Source of the DNA: Rhodococcus sp. 1168
GTDB taxonomy: Bacteria; Actinomycetota; Actinomycetes; Mycobacteriales; Mycobacteriaceae
Assembly: GCF_002091955.1 (NCBI RefSeq)
Contig: NZ_MKKY01000042.1
Span: 62,001-126,000, forward strand
Length of the DNA stretch: 64,000 nucleotides
Direction of reading: 5' to 3'
Shown here: positions 53,499-63,385 of the stretch, in pieces
Layout: each line of letters begins with the position of its first letter
Position numbering within the stretch: the stretch's first letter is position 1
Translations under genes and position numbers: made by a program
The notes under the pieces: model-generated
Told to the model about the DNA's origin: nothing
The model's database searches: none
What the model saw: only the letters and a program-made list of their open reading frames with translations

Positions 53499-53540
53499 GA
53501 AATTTTCCTTACGAATGTCGAGAAGTACGGGAGCCGGAAT

Positions 53541-54764
53541 TTACGAGCCGACGAGGGCCAATTCGGCCTCGATCGCAGCATCGAGTCGTTCACGAACCGC
53601 GGGGACCGGAATTCTGTCGATGACTTCGTGGAAGAAGCCGCGTACGACGAGTCGACGAGCCACTTCCTCGGAGATTCCTCTGGACCGGAGGTAGAAAAGC
53701 TGTTCGTCGTCGAACCTGCCGGTCGCACTGGCATGGCCTGCGCCGACGATCTCGCCCGTTTCGATTTCCAGATTCGGTACCGAATCGGCGCGCGCACCGT
53801 CTGTGAGAACCAGGTTGCGGTTCAATTCGAAGGTTTCGGTTCCCTCTGCTTCAGCACGGATCAGAACGTCGCCGATCCATACGGTGTGTGCATCGTGCTT
53901 GCCGACACCGACCTCGCCCTGAAGGGCACCCTTGTACATGACGTTCGACTTGCAACGCGGCGCTGAATGATCGACGAGCAGACGTTGCTCCAGATGCTGT
54001 CCCGCATCGGCGAAGTAGACGCCGAGCAGGTTTGCATCGCCGCCGGGAGCGTCGTAATGCACGGTCGGGCTGATACGAACCAGGTCGCCACCGAGACTGA
54101 CGTTGAAGTGCCTCAGTATCGCGTCGCGGCCCAGTCGAGCGTGGTGGGCTCCGACATGGACTGCGTCGGACTCCCACTCCTGGATCAGTACGACCGAGAG
54201 GTTGGCGCTGTCACCGATGACGAACTCGATATTTTCCGCATATGTGCCCGACCCGACCTGGTCGATCACCACTGTCGCCTTGGCGAACTTGTCGAGTCGA
54301 ATCTGCAGGTGTCCGTATGACACAGCGTCGATGCCTGGTCCGGTGACTGTGATTTGCACAGGCTCGGAGACCTCGTTCTCGGCCGCCACCGAGACGATCG
54401 TAGCCTCGGTGAATGCCGAGAATGCTTGCGCAGCAATGCGATCAGCGGGAACGCCGGCGACACCGATACGTGCGTCGTCGCGGCCGACCGTCTCCACTGT
54501 CACACCCTCCGGTGCCTGTACGAGAACATCGGCCCCGGAGGTAGCCACGGCGGAACCGTCGTGCAGTCCCTTGAGTCGACGAATCGGCGTGAATCTCCAC
54601 AGCTCGTCACGGCTGGAGGGGACCTCGAAAGCGTTCACATCGTACGAGGTGAACTGGGCACCCTTGTTCGCAACGATGACCGACTTGTCCTCGGCCGCTG
54701 GATTCTCCGACGCTACTGCGCCCTGCACTCCGGTGAGCGGCTCTTTCGTATTCGGATTCGTCAC
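53541..54764 (-). CDS. sufD: Fe-S assembly protein SufD
   Basis: A 407-residue beta-helix scaffold subunit that pairs with SufB. Typical segments: RDELWRFTPIRRLKGL, HYDAPGGDANLLGVYFADAGQH, CKSNVMYKGALQGEVG with the conserved Cys, and GHASATGRFDDEQLFYLRSRGI, in which the His is conserved. It starts directly at the sufB stop (54765), so the two are coupled. Confidence 0.96.
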   Translation of the reverse strand: MTNPNTKEPLTGVQGAVASENPAAEDKSVIVANKGAQFTSYDVNAFEVPSSRDELWRFTPIRRLKGLHDGSAVATSGADVLVQAPEGVTVETVGRDDARIGVAGVPADRIAAQAFSAFTEATIVSVAAENEVSEPVQITVTGPGIDAVSYGHLQIRLDKFAKATVVIDQVGSGTYAENIEFVIGDSANLSVVLIQEWESDAVHVGAHHARLGRDAILRHFNVSLGGDLVRISPTVHYDAPGGDANLLGVYFADAGQHLEQRLLVDHSAPRCKSNVMYKGALQGEVGVGKHDAHTVWIGDVLIRAEAEGTETFELNRNLVLTDGARADSVPNLEIETGEIVGAGHASATGRFDDEQLFYLRSRGISEEVARRLVVRGFFHEVIDRIPVPAVRERLDAAIEAELALVGS

Positions 54765-56228
54765 TTATCCGACCGACCCTTCCATCTGAAGCTCGATGAG
54801 CCGGTTCAGTTCGAGGGCGTATTCCATGGGAAGCTCACGCGCGATCGGTTCGACGAAACCGCGTACCACCATCGCCATGGCTTCGTCCTCGGTGAGGCCT
54901 CGGCTCATCAGGTAGAACAGTTGGTCGTCACTGACCTTCGAGACTGTCGCCTCATGACCCATGGACACGTCGTCTTCACGGATGTCGACGTAGGGATATG
55001 TATCCGAGCGCGAGATATTGTCGACGAGGAGTGCGTCGCACTTGACGGTCGAGCGGGAACCGTAGGCTCCCTTGTTGATCTTGACCAATCCTCGGTACGA
55101 AGTCCGTCCACCACCGCGAGCGACGGACTTGCTCACGATATTCGACGACGTGTGCGGCGCGAGGTGCAGCATCTTCGAGCCGGTGTCCTGGTGCTGGTCG
55201 GGACCGGCGAACGCCACGGACAGGACCTCACCCTTGGCGTACTCCCCCGTCATCCATACAGCGGGGTACTTCATGGTGACCTTGGAGCCGATGTTACCGT
55301 CGACCCACTCCATCGTGGCGCCTGCTTCTGCCTTCGCGCGCTTGGTCACCAGGTTGTAGACATTGTTGGACCAGTTCTGGATAGTCGTGTAACGGCAGCG
55401 GCCACCCTTCTTGACGATGATCTCCACGACGGCCGAGTGCAACGAGTCCGACTTGTAGATGGGTGCGGTGCAGCCCTCGACGTAGTGCACGTAGGCACCC
55501 TCGTCGACGATGATCAGAGTGCGCTCGAACTGCCCCATGTTCTCGGTGTTGATCCGGAAGTAGGCCTGCAGCGGGATGTCCACATGGACGCCTGGCGGGA
55601 TGTAGATGAAGGATCCACCCGACCAGACCGCGGCGTTCAGCGCGGAGAACTTGTTGTCCCCTGCAGGGATGACGGTGCCGAAGTACTCGCGAAAGAGTTC
55701 GGGCTGTTCCTTGAGCGCGGTATCGGTGTCGAGGAAGAGCACGCCTTGCGCTTCCAGGTCCTCGCGGATCGAGTGGTAGACGACCTCGGACTCGTACTGC
55801 GCGGCAACGCCGGACACGAGACGCTGCTTCTCGGCCTCCGGGATACCCAGCTTGTCGTAGGTGTTCTTGATGTCCTCGGGAAGATCTTCCCAGGTCGCGG
55901 CCTGCTTTTCGCTGGAGCGGACGAAGTACTTGATGTTGTCGAAGTGGATACCTTCGAGGTCGGCACCCCAGTTGGGCATGGGCTTACGGTCGAACGTCTT
56001 GAGTGCCTTCAGACGCGACTCCAGCATCCACTCGGGCTCGCTCTTCTTCGCCGAGATGTCACGCACCACCAACTCGGACAGTCCACGCTTGGCGCTGGCT
56101 CCGGCGACGTCGGAGTCCGACCAACCGAAACCGTAGGTACCCAGCGACGCAATCGTCTCGTCCTGAGTAAGAGGAGCGGCGGGGGTCAGCGGCGCAACGG
56201 GTGTCACCTGGTCTGGTGTGACGGTCAT
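54765..56228 (-). CDS. sufB: Fe-S assembly protein SufB
   Basis: A 487-residue scaffold subunit where the cluster is built. It contains [62 protein letters not shown] with the functional Cys, and [20 protein letters not shown]. Normal length; no intein, although mycobacterial sufB homologues often carry one at this locus (Rv1461). ATG overlaps the sufR stop. Confidence 0.97.
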   Translation of the reverse strand: MTVTPDQVTPVAPLTPAAPLTQDETIASLGTYGFGWSDSDVAGASAKRGLSELVVRDISAKKSEPEWMLESRLKALKTFDRKPMPNWGADLEGIHFDNIKYFVRSSEKQAATWEDLPEDIKNTYDKLGIPEAEKQRLVSGVAAQYESEVVYHSIREDLEAQGVLFLDTDTALKEQPELFREYFGTVIPAGDNKFSALNAAVWSGGSFIYIPPGVHVDIPLQAYFRINTENMGQFERTLIIVDEGAYVHYVEGCTAPIYKSDSLHSAVVEIIVKKGGRCRYTTIQNWSNNVYNLVTKRAKAEAGATMEWVDGNIGSKVTMKYPAVWMTGEYAKGEVLSVAFAGPDQHQDTGSKMLHLAPHTSSNIVSKSVARGGGRTSYRGLVKINKGAYGSRSTVKCDALLVDNISRSDTYPYVDIREDDVSMGHEATVSKVSDDQLFYLMSRGLTEDEAMAMVVRGFVEPIARELPMEYALELNRLIELQMEGSVG

Positions 56229-57064
56229 GCGAGCTCCTTCCGGGGGCTTGTGCGATCTCCGGTACTGGGCTGAGCACCGGAAGTTATGGATGATGAGGGG
56301 TGGGGCATCGAATTCGACTTCTTCGAAATCTCGGGACGGTTGCGACCGGTCAACGGAACATGCGTAGTGCAGGCGCAGTCGCCGTTCGCGATGGTCGCCA
56401 GACGTTGCACGTGAGTTCCGAGGAGATCGGAGAAGGCTTGCCGCTCGGCGTCACACAGCTCGGGAAACTCGGAGGCCACATGCGAGACGGGGCAGTGGTG
56501 TTGACAGATCTGCACGCCGTTGCCTACTTGACGGGTCGTAGCGGCAAATCCAGCGGCCGTGAACGCGTCGGCGATCCGATCCGCTGCTTCTTCTACGTCC
56601 ACAGCGCGACTTCCCACCGCAGGCTCGACGTCGGCCACGATGGCTTCGACTCGCTGACGTGCGAAGGCCTCGATTGCACTGTCTCCGCCGATCTTGCGTA
56701 ACTGACGCATTGCCGCGCCCGCAAGATCGTCGTAGGTGTGCCCAAGCCTGCTGCGACCGATTGCCGTCAATTGAAAATACTTGGCTGGTCTTCCGCGGCC
56801 TCGTTGGGTGACGACGGCAGAGGAAGTAATTCGTGCCTCACCGTTGTCGATGAGGGCCTCGAGATGTCGTCTGACCCCTGCAGCGCTGAGGCCCAGACGG
56901 GTACCGATATCGGAGGCGGTGATCGGGCCCTCTTCGAGAAGTAGGGTGACAACAGCTCCCCGCGTCTGGCCTTCGTGACCGACAACAGCTGAACCCGTCA
57001 CCGTGGAGGTGGTGCCGCGACGTGCGCGTTCTCCCCCATGCGTCGTACTCGCTGATGATTTCAC
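56225..57064 (-). CDS. sufR: SufR-type FeS-sensing winged-helix repressor
   Basis: A 279-residue regulator, counterpart of Rv1460. The winged HTH covers about residues 36-105 ([20 protein letters not shown], wing with [13 protein letters not shown]). Cluster-ligand cysteines are C187, C191 and C204, with C230/C232 further on. It is expected to repress the operon when holding a cluster. The GTG at 57064 is the most upstream start; GTG 57001 is also possible (258 residues). It overlaps sufB by 4 bases. The C-terminal 40 residues are Ser/Lys-rich and poorly conserved. Confidence 0.9.
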   Translation of the reverse strand: MKSSASTTHGGERARRGTTSTVTGSAVVGHEGQTRGAVVTLLLEEGPITASDIGTRLGLSAAGVRRHLEALIDNGEARITSSAVVTQRGRGRPAKYFQLTAIGRSRLGHTYDDLAGAAMRQLRKIGGDSAIEAFARQRVEAIVADVEPAVGSRAVDVEEAADRIADAFTAAGFAATTRQVGNGVQICQHHCPVSHVASEFPELCDAERQAFSDLLGTHVQRLATIANGDCACTTHVPLTGRNRPEISKKSNSMPHPSSSITSGAQPSTGDRTSPRKELA

Positions 57065-57077
57065 AACACCAGTGTGA
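57061..57077. promoter_or_regulatory. Candidate SufR operator
   Basis: TCACAACACCAGTGTGA has 5-bp arms TCACA/TGTGA (N7), with ACAC/GTGT nested. It overlaps the proposed sufR start, suitable for autoregulation. I do not know the published operator well enough to claim a match. Confidence 0.4.
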
Positions 57078-57214
57078 CGGAATTAGCAGGGATGGTCCAC
57101 CAAGGGTGCCCTACTTCACCACATGCCGTACCAGGGAATACGGGCGCGGTCTGCATCTGCTGCGGAATCTCGGTCGGATGCACCTGCGATCAACGGGCTG
57201 TGCAGAGTCACAGT

Positions 57215-57220
57215 TACGCT
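57215..57220 (+). promoter_or_regulatory. -10 hexamer of leaderless mptB promoter
   Basis: TACGCT lies 7 bases before the GTG at 57228; no Shine-Dalgarno lies between. It supports GTG 57228 as the start. Confidence 0.5.
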
Positions 57221-57227
57221 GCCATTC

Positions 57228-58940
57228 GTGTCGACGACCCCAGCCGAGAAGCAAACCGCCAAAGAATCCGGCGTGCAACTTCGCATCGTCGACCCTCTTC
57301 GTAAACTGGTCGGCCTCGATACCGATCGACCAGCACCGACCGTCGCCGCGCTACACGGCGACGAAACCGAAGCGCCCGGTCTGAACAAGACCGAGACGGC
57401 GCAGCTTCGCGGAGTCCGGCGATTCGGCGCAGTGGGTTCGATTTTGATGGCGATCGGTGCGCTCGGGGCGGGCGCCCAACCTGTTCTGCAGAACCCGGTC
57501 GTCGGCGTTCGCATTCTCAGCCTTCCCTCACGCATGGCAAGCTCGGCGCTGACCATCACCATGACAGGCACCGTCATGGTGGTTCTCGCCTGGCTCCTCC
57601 TCGGGCGATTCGCTGTCGGGCGTCTACGCGATGGAACAGTTCCAAGAAGACTGAGCAGATCACAGTTGGACCGAACGCTGCTGCTGTGGATTTTGCCACT
57701 GTGCGTGGCTCCACCGATGTTCAGCAAAGACGTCTACTCCTACCTGGCACAGAGCGAGATAACCGCGCGGGGGCTCGACCCATACGAGATCGGGCCGGCT
57801 GGGGCCCTCGGCGTCGACAACGTCCTCACCCGGACCGTGCCGAACATTTGGCGTGAAACCCCCGCGCCATACGGTCCACTGTTCCTGTGGATGGGTCGCG
57901 GCATCACGTGGTTGACCGGTGAGAACATCGTTGCCGGCATCTTCTTGCATCGACTTCTGGCCCTCGCAGGTGTCGCGATGATCGTGTGGGCACTCCCCCG
58001 GTTGGCGCGTCGATGCGGGGTCGCGGCGGTCAGCGCTTTGTGGCTCGGTGCTGCCAATCCACTCCTTCTTTTCCACCTGGTCGCAGGCATACACAACGAA
58101 GCACTGATGATCGGTCTCATGCTTGCTGGGTTGGAGATCGCGTTGCGCGCAATCGAGTCCAGTTCTGCGATGCGTGCTCCGTCCGTGCTCCTCCTGCTCT
58201 CCGGTTCTGCACTGATTGCGCTGTCGTCGACCGTGAAAATTCCGTCCTTACTCGCTCTCGGTTTCGTCGGGATGGCATTGGCCCGAAGATGGGGCGGGAC
58301 CGTCCGAGCGGTACTGAGTGCGGCAGCAATACTCGGGCTTGTCACCGTCTTGGTACATGTCGGAGTCAGCCTCGGCAGCGGCCTCGGCTTCGGTTGGATC
58401 AACACGCTCGACACCGCAAGTGTCGTGAGGAGCTGGATGTCCATTCCCACGATTCTGGGAATCGGCACCGGATTCGTCGGTGTACTGCTCGGACTCGGCG
58501 ACCACACCACAGCGGTACTCGGCCTCACTCGACCGATCGCGGCGGCTGTTGCGGCATTCGTTGCTCTTCGCATGCTCGTGGCCGTGTTGAAGGGGCGGTT
58601 GCATCCGGTGGGCGCACTCGGTGTCGCACTCGGTGCACTCGTCCTTCTGTTCCCCGTCGTCCAGCCGTGGTACTTGCTGTGGGCCGTAATACCCTTGGCC
58701 GCTTGGGCGACCCGGCCGGCGTTCCGCGTTCCGGCCATCGTATTTTCTTCCATCGTCAGCGTCATCTTGATGCCCAACGGAAGCGAGTATCTACCGTTCC
58801 AAATCGTCCAGGCCGCCATCATGACGATTCTGGCTGTCGGCCTTATGTTCTTCATCACCCGTAACCGATTGCCGTGGCAGTCGAACCTCGGACCGTCGGT
58901 GAACCCCACCGCCGCCGGGGCTTACGCTGGATCCTCGTGA
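57228..58940 (+). CDS. mptB: MptB-like GT-C alpha-(1->6)-mannosyltransferase
   Basis: A 570-residue polytopic membrane enzyme, counterpart of Rv1459c (MptB), which starts the mannan core of lipomannan using polyprenyl-phosphomannose. At least 12 helices are visible. The acidic GT-C motif is in the first outer loop (MFSKDVYSYLAQSEITARGLD). NTLDTASVVRSWMSIPTILG and the FPVVQPWYLLWAVIP region are family segments. GTG at 57228 is chosen over the open frame from 57123, which overlaps the sufR promoter region. It is coupled by GTGA overlap to the ABC ATPase gene. Confidence 0.88.
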   Translation: MSTTPAEKQTAKESGVQLRIVDPLRKLVGLDTDRPAPTVAALHGDETEAPGLNKTETAQLRGVRRFGAVGSILMAIGALGAGAQPVLQNPVVGVRILSLPSRMASSALTITMTGTVMVVLAWLLLGRFAVGRLRDGTVPRRLSRSQLDRTLLLWILPLCVAPPMFSKDVYSYLAQSEITARGLDPYEIGPAGALGVDNVLTRTVPNIWRETPAPYGPLFLWMGRGITWLTGENIVAGIFLHRLLALAGVAMIVWALPRLARRCGVAAVSALWLGAANPLLLFHLVAGIHNEALMIGLMLAGLEIALRAIESSSAMRAPSVLLLLSGSALIALSSTVKIPSLLALGFVGMALARRWGGTVRAVLSAAAILGLVTVLVHVGVSLGSGLGFGWINTLDTASVVRSWMSIPTILGIGTGFVGVLLGLGDHTTAVLGLTRPIAAAVAAFVALRMLVAVLKGRLHPVGALGVALGALVLLFPVVQPWYLLWAVIPLAAWATRPAFRVPAIVFSSIVSVILMPNGSEYLPFQIVQAAIMTILAVGLMFFITRNRLPWQSNLGPSVNPTAAGAYAGSS

Positions 58941-59881
58941 TCGCTAGCGCGTCCAATTCGACGCATCCTGCCGTACAGCTCACGGGTGTACGAAAGTCGT
59001 ACGACGGCGTTGCCGCCGTCGACGGACTCGACATCACCGTCGAGAGGGGCCAAGTTCTGGCGCTCCTCGGCCCGAACGGAGCGGGAAAGACCACGACCGT
59101 CGAGATGTGCGAAGGATTCGTCTCACCGGAAGCCGGGTCTGTCCGGGTTCTCGGCCTCGACCCCATCGCACAATCGGCGCAACTGAGACCACGCATCGGG
59201 GTGATGCTGCAGGGCGGTGGTGCGTACCCAGGCTCGAAAACGGGCGAGATGCTCCGCCTGGTGGCCTCGTATTCCGCGAATCCGTTGGACCCCGATTGGC
59301 TCTTGGACTGCCTTGGACTCGACCGCGCCGTGAACACACCGTATCGGCGCCTGTCCGGGGGCCAGCAGCAACGTCTGGCACTAGCTTGCGCCATCGTGGG
59401 CCGCCCCGAGCTTGTATTTCTCGACGAACCGACTGCGGGACTCGATGCCCAGGCTCGACTACTCGTGTGGGAACTGATCGACGCGCTGAGGCGGGACGGA
59501 GTTAGCGTCCTGCTCACAACGCATCTGATGGACGAAGCAGAACAGCTAGCCGACGAATTGGTGATCATCGATCACGGCAAGATTGTAGCCTCCGGTACTG
59601 CTTCCGAGCTGACCAAACAAGGTGCAGAAGGAAGACTGCGATTCAGCGCGCCGCCTGGACTCGATCTGACTTCGCTCGCCGATGCGCTACCGAGCGGGTA
59701 CAGCCCTCATGAGGAAGGGCCGGGCTCCTATGTCGTAGTGGGCGTCATCGAGCCCGGGATCCTTGTCATCGTCACCTCCTGGTGCGCTCGGCAGGACGTG
59801 TTGGCGACCGAACTACAGGTAGACCAGCGCCGTCTGGAAGACGTCTTTCTCGAGCTGACCGGAAAAGAGTTGAGAAGATGA
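58937..59881 (+). CDS. ABC transporter ATP-binding protein (Rv1458c-like)
   Basis: A 314-residue ATPase of an ABC-2 type exporter. Walker A GPNGAGKTTTVEMCEG, signature LSGGQQQRLALACAIVG, Walker B LVFLDEPTAGLD, H-loop TTHLMDEAEQ. The last 80 residues form a regulatory extension (DLTSLADALPSGYSPHEEGP). Its GTG start overlaps the mptB stop and its end overlaps the permease start (ATGA). Its order with mptB and the permease is conserved in Mycobacteriales; the exported substrate is unknown. Confidence 0.93.
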   Translation: MIASASNSTHPAVQLTGVRKSYDGVAAVDGLDITVERGQVLALLGPNGAGKTTTVEMCEGFVSPEAGSVRVLGLDPIAQSAQLRPRIGVMLQGGGAYPGSKTGEMLRLVASYSANPLDPDWLLDCLGLDRAVNTPYRRLSGGQQQRLALACAIVGRPELVFLDEPTAGLDAQARLLVWELIDALRRDGVSVLLTTHLMDEAEQLADELVIIDHGKIVASGTASELTKQGAEGRLRFSAPPGLDLTSLADALPSGYSPHEEGPGSYVVVGVIEPGILVIVTSWCARQDVLATELQVDQRRLEDVFLELTGKELRR

Positions 59882-60678
59882 CGATCAACGGCAACGACCG
59901 TCGTCCGGACAACCGATTCGATGTCGGATTGTTCACTCCGAATCCGACCCCCAACACAGCCGGCGCGATGCTCACAGCGCAGTCGGTCCTCGAACTCAAA
60001 CTGTTGCTGCGCAACGGCGAGCAGCTGCTCCTGACGATGTTCATCCCGATCACACTTTTGATCGGGCTCACATTGCTGCCGCTAGGGGCGATGGGCGACC
60101 ATCCGGTCGATCAGGTCGTCCCGGCCGTGATGATGGTGGCGATCATGTCTACCGCCTTCACCGGTCAAGCGATTGCCGTCGGCTTCGACCGCCGGTACGG
60201 CGCACTCAAACGTCTCGGTGCAACAGCACTGCCCAGGTGGGGAATCATCGGCGGCAAGAGCATCGCGGTAATGATGGTGGTGATCCTGCAGACCGTCGTT
60301 CTCGGCTCGATCGCAGTGGCATTGGGTTGGCGTCCTGACATCGCCGGCCTGGCGCTCGGAGCAGTGGTGATTGCCCTCGGTACGGTGACATTCGCCACCA
60401 TGGGGCTACTGCTCGGAGGCACACTCCGTGCAGAGATCGTCCTGGCTTTGGCAAATATATTGTGGTTCGTCATGTTGGGAATCGGCAGTCTTGTCGTACT
60501 TTCCGAGGACATGCCGACGGTGTTGCATACCTTTGCCCGACTGGTGCCGTCGGGCGCGCTGGCCGAGGCATTAGGGCAAGCAGTCGACGGATCATGGGAT
60601 TGGTTCGGCGTTGCGGTACTCGCCGCATGGGCGGGCGTCTGCGCTTGGCTCTCGGTTCGCACCTTCAAATTCACGTGA
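59878..60678 (+). CDS. ABC-2 type permease (Rv1457c-like)
   Basis: A 266-residue membrane protein with six helices in the ABC-2 pattern, from about residues 50-70, 78-98, 125-150, 155-180, 190-210 and 240-258. GFDRRYGALKRLGATALPRW is the family's cytosolic coupling segment. ATG at 59878 (MTINGNDRRPDNRFD) overlaps the ATPase stop; the frame upstream is rejected. It works with the ATPase just upstream. Confidence 0.92.
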   Translation: MTINGNDRRPDNRFDVGLFTPNPTPNTAGAMLTAQSVLELKLLLRNGEQLLLTMFIPITLLIGLTLLPLGAMGDHPVDQVVPAVMMVAIMSTAFTGQAIAVGFDRRYGALKRLGATALPRWGIIGGKSIAVMMVVILQTVVLGSIAVALGWRPDIAGLALGAVVIALGTVTFATMGLLLGGTLRAEIVLALANILWFVMLGIGSLVVLSEDMPTVLHTFARLVPSGALAEALGQAVDGSWDWFGVAVLAAWAGVCAWLSVRTFKFT

Positions 60679-60745
60679 GGTGCACGCCCACGCCTCGCTT
60701 GGCCTGCAGCATGGGGTCAACGACGCTCTGTAGTGGACGGCCGTT

Positions 60746-60751
60746 TACGAT
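60746..60751 (+). promoter_or_regulatory. -10 hexamer of leaderless ctaA promoter
   Basis: TACGAT ends 6 bases before the GTG at 60758, with no ribosome site. Confidence 0.5.
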
Positions 60752-60757
60752 CATTGG

Positions 60758-61756
60758 GTGCTGTATCGAGGGTTTCTCCGTGTCGTTGACCTGCTGCCCA
60801 TGCCTACGTTGCGGGTGCAGAAGATCGTGGCATTCATCGTCATTCTGACTCAGGGTGGCATCGCTGTCACCGGGGCCGTCGTGCGTGTGACGGCGTCGGG
60901 ACTCGGTTGCCCGACGTGGCCGCAGTGCTTCCCAGGCAGTTTCACGCCGGTCGGCGTCTCGGAAGTTCCAGTTCTGCACCAAGCGGTCGAGTTCGGCAAC
61001 CGGTTGCTGACATTCGCCGTGGTACTTGTTGCAGCGATGATCGTTCTCGCGGTCACACGTGCCCGCCGGCGTCGGGAAGTAATTCTCTTCGCCTGGCTCA
61101 TGCCACTCGGAACCGTCGTACAAGCAGTGGTCGGTGGCTTCACCGTGCTGACAGGGCTGCTGTGGTGGACGGTTGCCGTACACCTGGTCCTGTCCATGAT
61201 CATGGTTTGGCTTGCAACGCTGTTGTACTTCGAAGTCGCCGATCCCGATCCTGCCGGACCTTCTGTCCCCACCGTTCCGGAACCGCTGCGATTGCTGACC
61301 GGTCTGTCAGCAATCGTGTTGGGAGGCGTCCTGATAGCAGGGACGATGGTGACCGGCGCGGGCCCGCACGCAGGTGACAAAAGCATCGATGAACCTGTGC
61401 CACGCCTTGGAATCGAGATCGTGACGCTCGTGCATCTGCACGCTCAGCTGCTCGTAGGCTACCTGGCCCTTCTGGTCGGGCTGGGTTTCGCACTCTATGC
61501 AGTGAGAGCTCCGCTGACGATCAAATTCCGGTTGAAGGTACTGCTCGGCATCGTCGTGGCGCAGGCCTTGGTGGGAGTCGTCCAGTACTTCACGGACGTG
61601 CCGGCCGTACTGGTCGCAATCCACGTGGCGGGTGCAGGCGCATGCACTGCAGCTACCGCGGCGGTCTGGGCGGCCTGCCGGACCCGCAGTTCCCTCGATG
61701 ACGTGTCGGCCGACAAGCTACCCGCCGCCCAGGCAGCAGCCACTACCAACGGATAG
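60758..61756 (+). CDS. ctaA: Heme A synthase (COX15/CtaA)
   Basis: A 332-residue enzyme with eight membrane helices, oxidising heme O to heme A for cytochrome aa3. Heme-ligand histidines are in HQAVEFGNRLLTF, WWTVAVHLVLSMIM, LVHLHAQLLVGYL and AIHVAGAGACTA. The first outer loop has SGLGCPTWPQCFPG with the Cys pair typical of type-B enzymes. Counterpart of Rv1456c. ctaB lies nearby on the other strand. A leaderless promoter precedes it and a hairpin follows. Confidence 0.95.
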   Translation: MLYRGFLRVVDLLPMPTLRVQKIVAFIVILTQGGIAVTGAVVRVTASGLGCPTWPQCFPGSFTPVGVSEVPVLHQAVEFGNRLLTFAVVLVAAMIVLAVTRARRRREVILFAWLMPLGTVVQAVVGGFTVLTGLLWWTVAVHLVLSMIMVWLATLLYFEVADPDPAGPSVPTVPEPLRLLTGLSAIVLGGVLIAGTMVTGAGPHAGDKSIDEPVPRLGIEIVTLVHLHAQLLVGYLALLVGLGFALYAVRAPLTIKFRLKVLLGIVVAQALVGVVQYFTDVPAVLVAIHVAGAGACTAATAAVWAACRTRSSLDDVSADKLPAAQAAATTNG

Positions 61757-61759
61757 AAG

Positions 61760-61805
61760 AGGAGAGGTAGTCGGACTCCCCCTCAGACGACCGACGACCT
61801 CTCCT
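61760..61805. terminator. Bidirectional terminator after ctaA
   Basis: 15-bp arms with one mismatch (AGGAGAGGTAGTCGG against CCGACGACCTCTCCT), loop 16, followed by a T-rich GCTTTCTTT. It separates ctaA from the convergent small hypothetical gene. Confidence 0.8.
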
Positions 61806-61852
61806 GCTTTCTTTGACGCACCCGATCGGTGAACGGTTCCGTCTGCTTCGAA

Positions 61853-62248
61853 CTATTTTTCCATCGACGCGTTTCTGGCCTTCGGAAAGCGTGTCTGACG
61901 TGCGACCCACCCGGCCATTTTCCGGTAATGACCAGGTGCAGGGTTGACCGAACTGACGAGTTCGCGGTCCCACTCCGACTCGGTCAGATTGCCGGCGGCC
62001 TCGACCAATGCACGCGCGACCGCCGGGCTCTCTACAACCTGGTCGCCCAATATTCCGTCCGCGCCGACCATCGTCACACGTGTGCCTGCCCGCCCGACCG
62101 GCTGAATGACGACTTTGCCCGAACCACCGTGTTCGCCGACGAAGGATCGGACGGCCGACAACGCACCAGCAGGGACATCGATTGTCGGACCGGACTTGTT
62201 CTCGGAGGTCGAATCCTCGACGGGCGAGTTCTTTTCATCGGTTGCCAT
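61853..62248 (-). CDS. Small conserved hypothetical protein
   Basis: A 131-residue soluble protein of unknown function. ATG at 62248 is chosen because a TATTGT hexamer ends 6 bases upstream; the open frame to 62323 has an odd Cys-rich N terminus. Residues 1-25 are charged and probably disordered. The body is a small alpha/beta unit (AVRSFVGEHGGSGKVVIQPV, RVTMVGADGILGDQVV), and the end is basic (WVARQTRFPKARNASMEK). It lies between ctaA and ctaB. Confidence 0.7.
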   Translation of the reverse strand: MATDEKNSPVEDSTSENKSGPTIDVPAGALSAVRSFVGEHGGSGKVVIQPVGRAGTRVTMVGADGILGDQVVESPAVARALVEAAGNLTESEWDRELVSSVNPAPGHYRKMAGWVARQTRFPKARNASMEK

Positions 62249-62254
62249 GGTTCG

Positions 62255-62260
62255 ACAATA
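62255..62260 (-). promoter_or_regulatory. -10 hexamer of leaderless promoter for the small hypothetical gene
   Basis: TATTGT on the minus strand, 6 bases before the ATG at 62248. Confidence 0.5.
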
Positions 62261-62362
62261 CCGCTGGGTAACAGACATAGAGCAGACAGGTCGGCACCGG
62301 GCGCCACCCACGCATGTCGACAATCGAACCCGGGCGTCAGTACGAACACACGGGATTCGAAC

Positions 62363-63385
62363 TCAGGACAACAGTTGAGCGAGCGTGTCCCAGCCGACGA
62401 CCGAGTCCACTGCCAAGCCACAGAAGACCAGTGCCAGATACTCGTTCGAGAGGATGAAGAGCTTCATCGGCTTGACCGGGGTTCCCGCGCGTACACCTGA
62501 GTAGAGGCGATGGGCCACGGTAAGGAACCAAACTCCGGCGGCCACGGCGATCACGGCATATATGACGCCGGATCCGGGCGTGAGTGCCAGCGTTGCGGCG
62601 ACAGTTGCCCACGCGTACAGGACGATGTGCTTTGTCACCTTCCGTTCCGATGCTACCGCCGGCAACATCGGAACATTCGCGGCCTGGTAGTCCTCCTTGT
62701 AGCGGAGCATCAGGGCCCACGTGTGTGGAGGTGTCCATAGAAAGATGACGAGGAACATCACCACGGCCTGCCAGCCGATCGTGCCGGTGACCGCCGACCA
62801 GCCAATCATGACGGGCATGCAACCAGCGGCGCCGCCCCACACCACATTCTGCGAGGTGCGGCGTTTGAGGATCAGGGTGTAGACGAAGATGTAGAAACAA
62901 ATGGTGACGACGGCAAGGATGCCACTGAGCAGGTTGGTGGTTGCCCACAACCAGAAGAACGAAATCACGCCGAGACTGACGCCGAACACGAAGGCGTGCG
63001 ATACGGGCATTGCTCCACGCGCAAGGGGCCTCTTGGCAGTGCGGGCCATGATCTTGTCGATGTCGGCGTCGGCGACCATGTTCAGGCTGTTCGCACTGGC
63101 GGCCGCGAGCATCCCGCCGAAAAGAGTAGTGAGGATCAGCATGGGCTGAACGTGACCGCGGTCAGCAAGCAACATCGCCGGAATCGTCGTTACCAACAGC
63201 AGTTCGATCACTCGCGGCTTGGTCAGGGCGACGTACGCCATGAACAGCGCCAAGGCCCGACGAGGGACTGAAGTGGGACGACTCGGATCGGCTTCGCTTC
63301 CAGCGTTGGCACCGAGGTCGTTATCCTCTGGATTGCTGGGACCGCTTGCGAATCCGTGGCCGCCGGACTGCTGCCCAATTCGCAC
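62363..63385 (-). CDS. ctaB: Protoheme IX farnesyltransferase (heme O synthase)
   Basis: A 340-residue UbiA-family enzyme that adds a farnesyl group to heme B. The GTG start at 63385 has AAGGAG 6 bases upstream; the frame runs to 63412. The N-terminal 40 residues are Gly/Ser/Pro-rich. Asp-rich prenyl-binding motifs: [19 protein letters not shown] and [15 protein letters not shown]. About eight to nine helices. It supplies CtaA with heme O. Counterpart of Rv1451, divergent from tkt as there. Confidence 0.94.
   Translation of the reverse strand: MRIGQQSGGHGFASGPSNPEDNDLGANAGSEADPSRPTSVPRRALALFMAYVALTKPRVIELLLVTTIPAMLLADRGHVQPMLILTTLFGGMLAAASANSLNMVADADIDKIMARTAKRPLARGAMPVSHAFVFGVSLGVISFFWLWATTNLLSGILAVVTICFYIFVYTLILKRRTSQNVVWGGAAGCMPVMIGWSAVTGTIGWQAVVMFLVIFLWTPPHTWALMLRYKEDYQAANVPMLPAVASERKVTKHIVLYAWATVAATLALTPGSGVIYAVIAVAAGVWFLTVAHRLYSGVRAGTPVKPMKLFILSNEYLALVFCGLAVDSVVGWDTLAQLLS

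Noticed and set aside
54354-56273. 639-residue open frame on the plus strand
   Set aside because: It runs antisense through sufD and sufB, has His/Asp/Arg-rich composition of a codon-position shadow, and no domain.
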